This document shows, one piece after another, positions 1 through 8,297 of a DNA stretch of 35,790 nucleotides. Under the pieces are notes generated by a model. The model did no database searches and had not been told where the DNA came from. It worked only from the letters and a program-made list of their open reading frames with translations. Numbering within the stretch: position 1 is the stretch's first letter; each line of letters begins with the position of its first letter. The DNA comes from Phycisphaeraceae bacterium. GTDB lineage: Bacteria > Planctomycetota > Phycisphaerae > Phycisphaerales > UBA1924. The stretch is taken from the NCBI GenBank assembly GCA_026126305.1, contig JAHCJI010000020.1, forward strand, positions 1-35,790, written 5' to 3'. The position numbers were made by a program, and so were the translations under genes.

Positions 1-139
1 GTAAGCAGATCGCAGATCGCAGAGGGCAGAGAGCAGATGAAGAGGCGGAAGATCCCCCCTTCATCTGCTCTCTGCCATCTGCCCTCTGGCCATCTGCTCT
101 CCGCCCCCCATACACTGGCCGCACCGGAGGTGCCGCCGT
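1..139. repeat. Intergenic hairpin-forming repeat upstream of the tricorn-like gene
   Basis: Non-coding leader built from short CAGAT/ATCTG words. A perfect 16-bp inverted repeat pairs 25-40 with 61-76 around a 20-nt loop. A second arm, 20-30, is the exact reverse complement of 78-88. Further CATCTGC copies follow at 91-97. The segment at 75-96 nearly repeats at 34779-34799 in another intergenic region, so this looks like one copy of a dispersed family. It ends just before the ribosome binding site of the next gene and could form a stable RNA hairpin in the leader. The left boundary is not visible because the window starts inside it. Function is unknown. Confidence 0.7.
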
Positions 140-3100
140 ATGCACAAGCGTCTGACCGTCGTTCCCGTCCTGGCCGCCCAGGCGTTGCTGGTTTCCTGCG
201 CGGGCTCGGCCGAGATGGACCAGCGTCCACCGGCCCGGATCGTCGCCGCCGCGGGCCAGGCCCATGCCGCGGGCCAAGCCATCCCCCAGGCCGGGGACTA
301 CGCGGGCATGCTCCGCTACCCGGCGGTCAGCGCCGATCACATCGTCTTTGCCTATGGCAACGACCTGTGGCTGGTGGCTCGCGATGGCGGTGGGGGTGGC
401 GGGCGTGCCGAGCCCCTGGCCAGCCCGCCGGGCCAGGAGCTGTTCCCGCGCTTCAGCCCCGACGGGCAGAGCGTGGTCTTCCAGGGCAACTACGACGGCG
501 ACCGCGACCTGTACACCCTGCCCATCGCCGGCGGCGTGCCCCAGCGGCTGACCCACCACCCGGCCAACGAGCTGCCCACGCAGTGGCACCCGAGCGGCAT
601 CGTCTACCACAAGAGCGGGGCCGCGGGGCTGGGGCGGCAGGAGGAGATCTACCGCGTCTCGCCCCAGGGCGGGCTGCCGCAGCGTTTGCCCGTGCCCTAC
701 GGGGCCAATGGCGTACTGAGCGCCGACGGCAAGTGGCTGGCGTACACGCCCATCCAGACAGACTTTCGCACGTGGAAGCGCTACCGCGGGGGCATGGCCA
801 GCGACGTCTGGCTGTTCAACCTGGAGACGCTCGAGAGCCGCCCCATCACCGACTGGGAGGGCACCGACACGCTGCCCATGTGGCACGGCGACTGGGTGTA
901 CTACCTCTCGGACGCGGGCCCCGAGCACCGGCTGAACCTGTGGCGCTACCACGTGCCCACGGGCCGCCGCGACCAGGTGACGACCTTCGCCGACAACGAC
1001 GTGCGCTTCCCATCGATCCACGCGGGCGAGAACCCGGCCATCGTCTTCCAGCTGGGCTCGCAGCTGCACCTCTTGGACATCGACGCCAACGAGGTGCGCC
1101 CGGTGCGCGTGAGCATCCCCGGGGCCCGCCCGGCCGTGCGCGAGCGGGCCGTCGACGCGGCCGGCTTCATCCAGGCCGGGGGCATCAGCGCCACGGGCCA
1201 GCGCGTGGTGGTCGAGGCCCGCGGCGACATCTGGACCATCCCCGCCGAGAAGGGCCCGCCCCGGCAGATCACCAGTACCAGCCGATGGGCCGAGCGCAAC
1301 CCCGCCTGGAGCCCCAGCGGCCGGTGGATCGCCTACGCCAGCGACGAAAGCGGCGAGTACAACGTCCACGTCATCCAGAGCGATGGCAAGGGCGAGGCTC
1401 GCCAGCTGACCGACATGGTGGGCAAGTACTGGATGCGGTTCACGTGGTCTCCCGACAGCAAGCACCTGCTGGCCCAGGACAAGAGCGGCGAGATCCACCG
1501 GATCGAGGTCGACAGCGGAGAATCGTCGATCGTCGACAAGGAGCCCTGGGCCAACGCCACGCCCGTGAGCTGGAGCACCGACAGCCGCTACCTCGCCTAC
1601 GCCAAGGGCGGGGACAACCCGGTGACCACCGCCATCTTCATCCACGACACGCAGGAGGGGACGACGCACAAGGTGACCAGCGGCTTCTTCGGCGACGCCA
1701 ACCCGGTGTTCTCGGGCGACGGCAAGTACCTGTATTACGCCAGCAACCGCGAGTTCACCAGCCCGCAGTACGAGAGCGTGGGCTCGAGCTTTGTGTACGC
1801 CAACGCCACGCGGCTCATCGCCGTCCCGCTGACCGCCAAGGTCGAGAACCCGCGGCTCATCAAGCCCGACGAAGAGACCTGGAAAGAGGACGAGCCCGAG
1901 GAAAAGGCCGAAGAAAAGGCCGAGGACAAGGCCGAGGACGCGAGCGAAGCCGGTGACGATGCCGCGCCCGACGAGCCCGCCGCCGTCCTGAGCCCCATCG
2001 AGGGCACGTGGGCTGGCAAGGGCAGCGGGCTGGCGGCCCTGGGCCTGCCCGAGGACACCATCGAGCTGACCTTCTACATCAAGCGGCTGGACGACGGCAC
2101 CTTCGCCGGCGCCAGCGAGAGCCAGGGCCAGCTCAACCAGTACGACAGCGTGACCTTCGACGAGGCCACCGGCCAGTACGTCGCCGTCGCCAGCCAGGGG
2201 CCCATCACGTCCACCACCAGGGCCACGCTCAGCGGCGACACGCTCACTGGCACCTGGACCATCACGGGCATGCTCGAAGCCAGCGGCGGGTTCTCGGCCA
2301 CTCGGCAGAGCACCACCGTGCCCGACGGCAAGATCACCGGCGTCGAAGGCGGCTCCAAGGGCAAGGACGGCAAGGCCAAGCCCGTCGAGATCGACCTGGA
2401 AGGCTTCGAGGCCCGCTCGTTCATGCTGCCCATCGCCGCGGGCACCTTCAACAATCTGCAAAGCAACAACCAGGGCCACCTGCTCTACAACAGCCTCTCC
2501 GGCGGTGTGCCCTCGGTGCGGATCGTGGACCTCTCGGCCGACACCATCGAGGAGAAGACCGTCGTCGCCGGCGCGCAGATGGTGGGCGTCTCGGGCGATG
2601 GCAAGAAGGTGCTGCTGGCCGGCCAGGGCAACCGCTGGAAGATCGCCGACGCCCGCGCGGGGCAATCCATGTCCGGCGCCATCCAGCCCAGCGGCCTGCG
2701 CAAGCGGCTCGACCCGCGCGAGGAGTGGCGACAGATCGTCCAGGACGCATGGCGACGCCACCGCGACTTCTTCTACGTCGAGAACATGCACGGCGTCGAC
2801 TGGCAGGCCGTCTATGACCACTACTCCAAGATGGTCGAGCACGCCGCCAGCCGCGAGGACATCAGCTTCATCATCGGGGAGATGATCTCCGAATTGAACG
2901 TCGGCCACGCCTACTACTGGGGCGGCGACGGAGAGGGTCAGCCCAGCGTCAACGTCGGCCTGCTGGGCGTCGACTTCGAGCTGGCCACCGATGCGGGCGA
3001 GGACGGCCAACTCTCAGGATACCGCATCGCCCGGATGTACGGCGGTGCGCCCTGGGACACAGACGCCCGCAACCCGCTGGACGAGCTGGGCGTCGACGTG

Positions 3101-3973
3101 AAGGTGGGCGACTTCATCACCCACGTCAACAGCGTCCCCGTCGACACCGCCCGCGACCCATGGGCCGCCTTTGTGGGCACCGCGGGCAAGCCCACCACCA
3201 TCACCGTCGTCAGCAGCCTGACCGGCGACGAGGAATCCATCAACGAACGCACCTACACCATCACGCCCCTGAGCGACGACGCGGCCCTGCGCTACCGCCA
3301 TTGGGTCGAGTCCAACCGCCAGTATGTTGAGAAGGCTTCGGACGGCAAGATTGGCTACATCCACGTCCCGGACACCGGCGTCAACGGGCAGAACGAACTC
3401 TTCCGACAGTTCTACGCCCAGATCAACAAACAGGCCCTCATCATCGACGATCGCTGGAACGGCGGCGGCCAGATCCCCACGCGCTTCATCGAGTTGCTCA
3501 ACCGCCCGCGCACCAACTACTGGTACCGCCGCGACGGGAAGGACTGGCCCTGGCCCTACGACAGCCACCAGGGCCCCAAGGCCATGCTCATCAACGGCTC
3601 GGCCGGATCGGGCGGCGACATGTTCCCATGGCTCTTCAAGCACAACGACCTCGGCCCGCTCATCGGCACCCGTACCTGGGGCGGTCTGGTGGGCATCAGC
3701 GGTGTCCCCCCGCTCATCGATGGTGGTTATACCGCCGTTCCCACCTTCGGCTTCTACCGCGCCGACGGCACCTGGGGCATCGAGGGCCACGGCGTCGATC
3801 CGGACATCGAGGTTATCGACGACCCCACCGCCCTGGCCAAGGGCACCGATCCACAGATCGATGCGGCCGTCAAGCATCTGCTCCAGGCGATCGAGCGTGA
3901 AGGCTACCAGCCACCCCAGCGTCCCAGGCAGCCCGACCGCAGCGGCTTTGGCATCGATCCGGCAGACCGTTGA
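140..3973 (+). CDS. Tricorn-like S41 family serine protease, lipoprotein
   Basis: Predicted 1277-residue protease of the tricorn family, which degrades oligopeptides. Residues 1-20 form a lipoprotein signal with lipobox LVSC (C20), so it is probably membrane anchored outside the cytoplasm. Residues about 50-575 carry PD40/TolB-like beta-propeller repeats (for example FSPDG, WSPSG, WSPDS). An acidic Glu/Lys/Ala linker lies near 585-615, and a beta-rich segment of about 110 residues at 618-728 is inserted before the second propeller part. A tricorn-type segment (MHGVDW) at about 880, a PDZ-like region near 940-1035 and the S41 core follow. The block SAGSGGDMFPWLF contains the probable nucleophile Ser1157, followed by GTRTWGG as in tricorn homologs. 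The start at 140 has GGAGG at 126-130, 9 nt upstream. The gene is monocistronic by its terminator. Confidence 0.9.
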   Translation: MHKRLTVVPVLAAQALLVSCAGSAEMDQRPPARIVAAAGQAHAAGQAIPQAGDYAGMLRYPAVSADHIVFAYGNDLWLVARDGGGGGGRAEPLASPPGQELFPRFSPDGQSVVFQGNYDGDRDLYTLPIAGGVPQRLTHHPANELPTQWHPSGIVYHKSGAAGLGRQEEIYRVSPQGGLPQRLPVPYGANGVLSADGKWLAYTPIQTDFRTWKRYRGGMASDVWLFNLETLESRPITDWEGTDTLPMWHGDWVYYLSDAGPEHRLNLWRYHVPTGRRDQVTTFADNDVRFPSIHAGENPAIVFQLGSQLHLLDIDANEVRPVRVSIPGARPAVRERAVDAAGFIQAGGISATGQRVVVEARGDIWTIPAEKGPPRQITSTSRWAERNPAWSPSGRWIAYASDESGEYNVHVIQSDGKGEARQLTDMVGKYWMRFTWSPDSKHLLAQDKSGEIHRIEVDSGESSIVDKEPWANATPVSWSTDSRYLAYAKGGDNPVTTAIFIHDTQEGTTHKVTSGFFGDANPVFSGDGKYLYYASNREFTSPQYESVGSSFVYANATRLIAVPLTAKVENPRLIKPDEETWKEDEPEEKAEEKAEDKAEDASEAGDDAAPDEPAAVLSPIEGTWAGKGSGLAALGLPEDTIELTFYIKRLDDGTFAGASESQGQLNQYDSVTFDEATGQYVAVASQGPITSTTRATLSGDTLTGTWTITGMLEASGGFSATRQSTTVPDGKITGVEGGSKGKDGKAKPVEIDLEGFEARSFMLPIAAGTFNNLQSNNQGHLLYNSLSGGVPSVRIVDLSADTIEEKTVVAGAQMVGVSGDGKKVLLAGQGNRWKIADARAGQSMSGAIQPSGLRKRLDPREEWRQIVQDAWRRHRDFFYVENMHGVDWQAVYDHYSKMVEHAASREDISFIIGEMISELNVGHAYYWGGDGEGQPSVNVGLLGVDFELATDAGEDGQLSGYRIARMYGGAPWDTDARNPLDELGVDVKVGDFITHVNSVPVDTARDPWAAFVGTAGKPTTITVVSSLTGDEESINERTYTITPLSDDAALRYRHWVESNRQYVEKASDGKIGYIHVPDTGVNGQNELFRQFYAQINKQALIIDDRWNGGGQIPTRFIELLNRPRTNYWYRRDGKDWPWPYDSHQGPKAMLINGSAGSGGDMFPWLFKHNDLGPLIGTRTWGGLVGISGVPPLIDGGYTAVPTFGFYRADGTWGIEGHGVDPDIEVIDDPTALAKGTDPQIDAAVKHLLQAIEREGYQPPQRPRQPDRSGFGIDPADR

Positions 3974-3994
3974 ACAAGGCCCCAGCAGGAACTC

Positions 3995-4019
3995 CGCCCG
4001 GCCTAGTGCCGGGCGTTTT
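3995..4019 (+). terminator. Rho-independent terminator of the tricorn-like gene
   Basis: An 8-bp GC-only stem (3995-4002 with 4008-4015) with a 5-nt loop is followed directly by TTTT at 4016-4019, 21 nt after the stop codon. There is no T run on the other strand, so it serves the plus-strand gene only. Confidence 0.8.
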
Positions 4020-4080
4020 CATGTGTGCAAAACCCAACACCGCGACGACACCGGGCTCGTGCCGCGACATGCCGGGAGCC

Positions 4081-5091
4081 TCAGGCCGCTCCGCTCTCGC
4101 CCTTGGCCTGCCTCGCACGAATATCCGCCAGCGATGGACCGGCCGAAGGTTGCGGCATCGATGCCATCATCCCGAAACTCGGCTTGGGCGCGGGGGCCAC
4201 CTCGGCGTCCTGTTTGGGGAGTCCCTCGTTGCCGATGCGGATCTCCGCCCCGCCTTTGCCCGTAAAGACCATGTTCAGCATCTCCCGATCGAACCCATCG
4301 GGCGAGTGGCCCGTGCGGGCGTAGACGTACAGCACGGCATTGGTGATCGAATCCAGCGTCATCGATACCAGCCCCATCAAACAAACCCAAGCCAATGCCA
4401 GCACAAAGCCCACGCCTCCGATGACCGGGTCGCCGGTGGCCAATGCCGCAAACATCACGACGACGCCCACGAGGATGCCGATGCCAACAAAGATCCCGTT
4501 GGCCCAGTTGGCCACCAGCCCCTCGCCCCACGTCTGGCGGATGAGCGAGTACGAGCGTCCGATGGCCTTGTGCGCCGGCGCACGCTCGACGATCAGCACC
4601 GGGACGACGAAGTACGTGATGGCCGTCCATGCCGACCCGAGCACCAGCGCGATGATCTGTCCGACCAGTTTCGATCGCTGCTCGATCATCTTCAGGATGA
4701 AGCCCACCGAAGCGCCGATGACCGCCCACATCAGGATGAGGCTCAGCCGGTCCCACGCGATACGAAGCCCGTCGCTGAGTTTGTATGGCCGACCGTCCAG
4801 GTGCATCATGGTCACGCCCACCAGCGCGGCGTTGAAGAACAGCATCACGAAGTAGCAGCAGAAGTACAGCAGGAACAGCACCACCATCTGCCCCATCCCG
4901 GCGTTGGGGTCATCGGTCAGGAAGATGGTCCGCCCGGTCGTCGTGCCCACGATCGGCACTACGAAACTGGCCACGACCGCCATCGCCGCAATCGAGCTGA
5001 GCAGCGGGAACACGATCAGTTTCTTGTTCTCCAACAGCAACTGGAGACTCGCCAACCCAAGTGCCCAGCCATTGCGCAACCGTGTGAACAT
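4081..5091 (-). CDS. Multipass membrane protein, DUF6159-like
   Basis: About 336 residues with roughly six to seven hydrophobic segments spread from near residue 25 to 250, then a polar C-terminal tail of about 80 residues. The N-terminal pattern (positively charged start, then a segment with KKLIVFPLLSSIAA) resembles the DUF6159 family of bacterial integral membrane proteins, whose function is not known. The ATG at 5091 is preferred over one 63 nt upstream because GGAGG lies about 6 nt before it on the minus strand. It converges on the tricorn-like gene and lies 135 nt downstream of the DUF1501 gene in the same orientation, so co-transcription is possible but not shown. Family assignment is from memory of the pattern. 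The membrane nature is clear from the sequence. Confidence 0.75.
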   Translation of the reverse strand: MFTRLRNGWALGLASLQLLLENKKLIVFPLLSSIAAMAVVASFVVPIVGTTTGRTIFLTDDPNAGMGQMVVLFLLYFCCYFVMLFFNAALVGVTMMHLDGRPYKLSDGLRIAWDRLSLILMWAVIGASVGFILKMIEQRSKLVGQIIALVLGSAWTAITYFVVPVLIVERAPAHKAIGRSYSLIRQTWGEGLVANWANGIFVGIGILVGVVVMFAALATGDPVIGGVGFVLALAWVCLMGLVSMTLDSITNAVLYVYARTGHSPDGFDREMLNMVFTGKGGAEIRIGNEGLPKQDAEVAPAPKPSFGMMASMPQPSAGPSLADIRARQAKGESGAA

Positions 5092-5226
5092 GACACGCCT
5101 CCACCAACGCCCAAACCGGGCCGTCTCAGAGCGCATCGACCACACCGGCCCCACGCTGACGGCAAAGCAATCACTGCCAGCCGGCTGTGCGTTCTGTGTG
5201 TGCTGAAGGGCGAATGAGGCCCGGTA

Positions 5227-6531
5227 TCAGGACTTGCGCAGCACCAGCGCGGGCCGATAACGCCCCTGGAGGATCGACGACGCGTCGGCCCGCATCCAGC
5301 TGTCCAGCACGCCCGCGTACACGTGGCGGAAGTCCAGCGTGTGCTTCAGGTCGCCGCCGTCCAGGTCGCTCATGGGTGGATGCGTGCCGTGGACGCCCGG
5401 TCGCACCATCGGGCCAAAGAGGAACATCGGTGCCGCCGTCCCGTGGTCGGTGCCGTTGCTTGCGTTCTGCGACACGCGCCGGCCAAACTCGCTGAAGGAC
5501 AGCGTCATTACGCGCCCGTCGTTGCCCTGGGCCTTCAGGTCGTCATAGAACGCCTTCATCGACGATGCAAACTGCCCAAGCAGCTGCGCATGCCGACCGT
5601 TGGCTCCGCCCTGCCCCGCGTGCGTGTCGAAACCGCCCAGGCTCGCATAATACACCCGCGTCTTTAGCCCCGCACGGATCATCTGCGCAATCAGAGACAA
5701 CTGCCGCGCCAGTTCGTTGCCCGGGTAGCGCACCAGCGGCTCTGCCGCGACGGCCCTGCGGATCAGGTCGCTGCTCACCTGCGCGTCCAGCGCGGTCTTG
5801 GTCAGGAAGGCCTCGTTCGTGTCACCGACCGACGCGCTCTCACGCCGGTTCAGCCGGTCGTATTCACCCTTGAGTTCCCGGTCGTGGTCCTCGCCCAGCC
5901 AGCGGAAGACCGAGGCGTTCTCGAACGACACGGGGTTCACCTTGCGGCCCTGCATCGCCAGGGGTGCGGTCCGCCCGATGTTGATCGCGGGCGGTGCGCC
6001 CTGAGCCGAGCCGCTCTCGCCCGCTCCGAAGCCCACGCATTCGCTGTCGAGGTATCGCCCGATCCAGCCCTCGCCCGTGCCGCTGGTGTCGGCGGTGTGC
6101 CAGATGTCCATGCTCTTAAAGTGCGAGCGATTGGGGTTGGGGTAGCCCACGCCTTGGAACACCGAGCACAGCCCCGCGTCGTACAACTCCTTCATGGGTG
6201 CCAGCGCCGGGTGCAGGCCCAGGCCCTGCCGGCCGTCCAGTTCGAGCACGTTACCTCGCGCGATGCCGATGCCACGCCGCGCCCGGTAATACTCGTCGGC
6301 CCCATAGGGCACCACGGTGTTCAGCCCGTCGTTGCCGCCCGACAACTGCACGACCACCAGCACCCTGTCTTCGGGCACGCCCGCCAGGCTCGCAAGGAAC
6401 GCGCTGGGGGATGGCAATCCCAAAGCCGTTCCCTGCACAAAGCCCGGTGCCACCACCGTGGCCGACGCGAGCATGACGCCCCGTTCGAGGAACGCGCGCC
6501 GGGTAAACGCCTTGGAATGGTGCAGGTCCAT
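5227..6531 (-). CDS. DUF1501 domain protein with Tat signal
   Basis: 434-residue DUF1501 protein, a family abundant in planctomycetes and distantly related to alkaline phosphatase/sulfatase-type hydrolases; its substrate is unknown. The N terminus has a twin-arginine motif (TRRAFLERG, residues about 10-18) before a hydrophobic stretch, predicting export by Tat. Family blocks include VVVQLSGGNDGLNTVVPYG near 55-75, FQGVGYPNPNRSHF, GGFDTHAGQ and SFSEFGRRVSQN, followed by TDHGTAAPMFLFG. The start at 6531 has AGGAGG 8 nt upstream. It begins 25 nt after the DUF1800 stop in the same direction, the usual pairing of these two families, so the two are probably one operon and functionally linked. Confidence 0.92.
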   Translation of the reverse strand: MDLHHSKAFTRRAFLERGVMLASATVVAPGFVQGTALGLPSPSAFLASLAGVPEDRVLVVVQLSGGNDGLNTVVPYGADEYYRARRGIGIARGNVLELDGRQGLGLHPALAPMKELYDAGLCSVFQGVGYPNPNRSHFKSMDIWHTADTSGTGEGWIGRYLDSECVGFGAGESGSAQGAPPAINIGRTAPLAMQGRKVNPVSFENASVFRWLGEDHDRELKGEYDRLNRRESASVGDTNEAFLTKTALDAQVSSDLIRRAVAAEPLVRYPGNELARQLSLIAQMIRAGLKTRVYYASLGGFDTHAGQGGANGRHAQLLGQFASSMKAFYDDLKAQGNDGRVMTLSFSEFGRRVSQNASNGTDHGTAAPMFLFGPMVRPGVHGTHPPMSDLDGGDLKHTLDFRHVYAGVLDSWMRADASSILQGRYRPALVLRKS

Positions 6532-6556
6532 GATCGTGCCCTCCTCAGTCCAACGC

Positions 6557-8104
6557 TCAGCACAACTGGTATTCGGGCATCGCCGTCACCAGCAACAGCA
6601 TATCACGCATCGCCGCGTGGTCTCGCTTGCCCCCGCGTGCGTGCAGGACATCCAGCAGCGCGCTCGCCGCGTACGTGGGCACGCGACCCAGCGTTGTCCG
6701 CAGCACACGCTCGACCACCAACTCGTCCGTCCCGGGACCAAATACCGCCTCCAACTCGTCCAGCAGCGGCCTGGCATCATACGGCTGGCGGTCGGCCAGC
6801 GCGTCACGGCGATCGGGCCTTTGTCCGGTAAGAAGGAACGCCAGCGTGTTCTGCCGGACGAACATCGTCGACGTGTTGATCCACGACCGCCCCCCGGCCC
6901 AGCCCGCGACGCTGGGTGGGTAGAAGATGTTCTGTCCCATCAGCGACAACGCGTCGAGCAACGCCGATGTGTCGCGCACGGGGGTTCGCAATTCGCGGAT
7001 GCCACCGACGACCAGGTCGACCGGGCTCTTGATGCGCTGGCCGCGAACCTCGTCGCTGTAAAAATGCTGGCACAGGAACAACTGTCGCAGCACGGGCTTG
7101 ATGGCGAACCGATTCCGCGTGAACGTGGTGCGCACGCCTTCGAGCACCACCCTCGCCGCGGGCGAAACCTCCCTCGCGTCCTCGGGCAAGTCGCCCACGA
7201 AAAAGGCATACAGCTTGCGCGTCATGAAGGTCGACGTCGCGCGCTGCGCGAGGATGCCCTCGACAAAGTCGTCGCCCGTGAAGGCACCCGACTTCCCAAA
7301 CAACCGCTTGGGACCCGTGTCGTGATTCTCACGGTTGAACACGAACTCGTCATCCACGAACGTGTAGCCCGTCAACGCGCGGGCACCCTCCTTGATGTCC
7401 GACTCGCTGTACGTCCCCACGCCCATCGAGAACAGTTCCATCAATTCCCGAGCCAGGTTCTCATTCGGACGGCCCTTCCGGCTGTCGTTGTTGTCCAGGT
7501 ACGCCAGCATCGCCGGGTCGCGGATGATCTCGCGCAGCAGCGTGCCGTAGTTGCCCAGCGCGTGCGTACGAAAACGCTGGTTCTGGAGGTACATGTGGTA
7601 GCTGTCTTCGATGGTGCGATAACTGGTGGCAAAGTGCCCGTGCCAGAACAGCACCATCTTCTCCTCCAACGGGCGCGGCGTCTCGATCATCCGCGTCAGC
7701 CACCAACGCTGGATCTCCCGCATCTGCCGACGATCACGCACCTGAGCCTGCTGACGCATCGCCCGCAATTGCGCGAGCGTGTCCTCGTCGCGCGCACTGC
7801 GGGCCTGCACGGCCATCCGGCGTTCCTCTGCCGTGTATGGACGCATGATGTCGCGGTCGAACAGGTCCGCAGCGGGAGGCTGCTCTCGGGCATCAGGAGA
7901 TTCAAGGAGAAAGTCCACCGCTCGCTCGGGGCCCAGTGCGGCGATCGCCGAAATCTGTGCGGGGGTCCCCCCGAATCCTGCTCGCCACAGCAGGTGCCTG
8001 GCCTGGTCATACCCAAACCGGGCGGCATCAATGGGCACCAATGCCCGCCGAGGATCTTCACGGACCTGCCGCTCGCCCAGAGTCGCTCTCTCTTGCGTTG
8101 CCAT
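6557..8104 (-). CDS. DUF1800 domain protein
   Basis: About 515 residues. DUF1800 proteins are large bacterial proteins of unknown biochemical role, almost always encoded next to DUF1501. Diagnostic blocks are LLWRAGFGGTPAQ near residue 40, MVLFWHGHFATS near 150, NENLARELMELFSMG, GARALTGYTF and SVAGWAGGRSWIN. The ATG at 8104 is chosen because GGAG lies 7 nt upstream and because recognisable homology begins shortly after. An upstream in-frame ATG at 8290 would add 62 residues without family resemblance. No N-terminal signal peptide is evident, unlike the partner DUF1501, which carries a Tat signal. First gene of the probable DUF1800-DUF1501 operon; the 193 nt upstream could hold its promoter, but I see no clear -35/-10 pair. 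Confidence 0.9.
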   Translation of the reverse strand: MATQERATLGERQVREDPRRALVPIDAARFGYDQARHLLWRAGFGGTPAQISAIAALGPERAVDFLLESPDAREQPPAADLFDRDIMRPYTAEERRMAVQARSARDEDTLAQLRAMRQQAQVRDRRQMREIQRWWLTRMIETPRPLEEKMVLFWHGHFATSYRTIEDSYHMYLQNQRFRTHALGNYGTLLREIIRDPAMLAYLDNNDSRKGRPNENLARELMELFSMGVGTYSESDIKEGARALTGYTFVDDEFVFNRENHDTGPKRLFGKSGAFTGDDFVEGILAQRATSTFMTRKLYAFFVGDLPEDAREVSPAARVVLEGVRTTFTRNRFAIKPVLRQLFLCQHFYSDEVRGQRIKSPVDLVVGGIRELRTPVRDTSALLDALSLMGQNIFYPPSVAGWAGGRSWINTSTMFVRQNTLAFLLTGQRPDRRDALADRQPYDARPLLDELEAVFGPGTDELVVERVLRTTLGRVPTYAASALLDVLHARGGKRDHAAMRDMLLLVTAMPEYQLC

Positions 8105-8297
8105 TTCCGAGCTCCGTTGTGAAGGCTCCAAGTCCCTCATCGGACAATCCGGGGGTGCAACGCCCCAAGGGCATGGGAATTGCAACGACCCAACCTGTTC
8201 CGTCCGAGCCCATGCGCTGGTCAGGGGGTTACAAGACTTCGGGACGACACCGAGCGGGCGATTGGGCTCGGATAGAGGGCTTTCCGACACCCCCTTC

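Noticed and set aside
1..100. Possible CRISPR array from the repeated CAGATC/CATCTGC words
   Set aside because: Repeats are short, irregular and not separated by unique spacers of even length. They are better explained as palindromic intergenic repeats.
8105..8297. Possible small gene between DUF1800 and ctaA
   Set aside because: Open frames here are continuations of neighbouring frames without ribosome sites. I see no gene or RNA structure.
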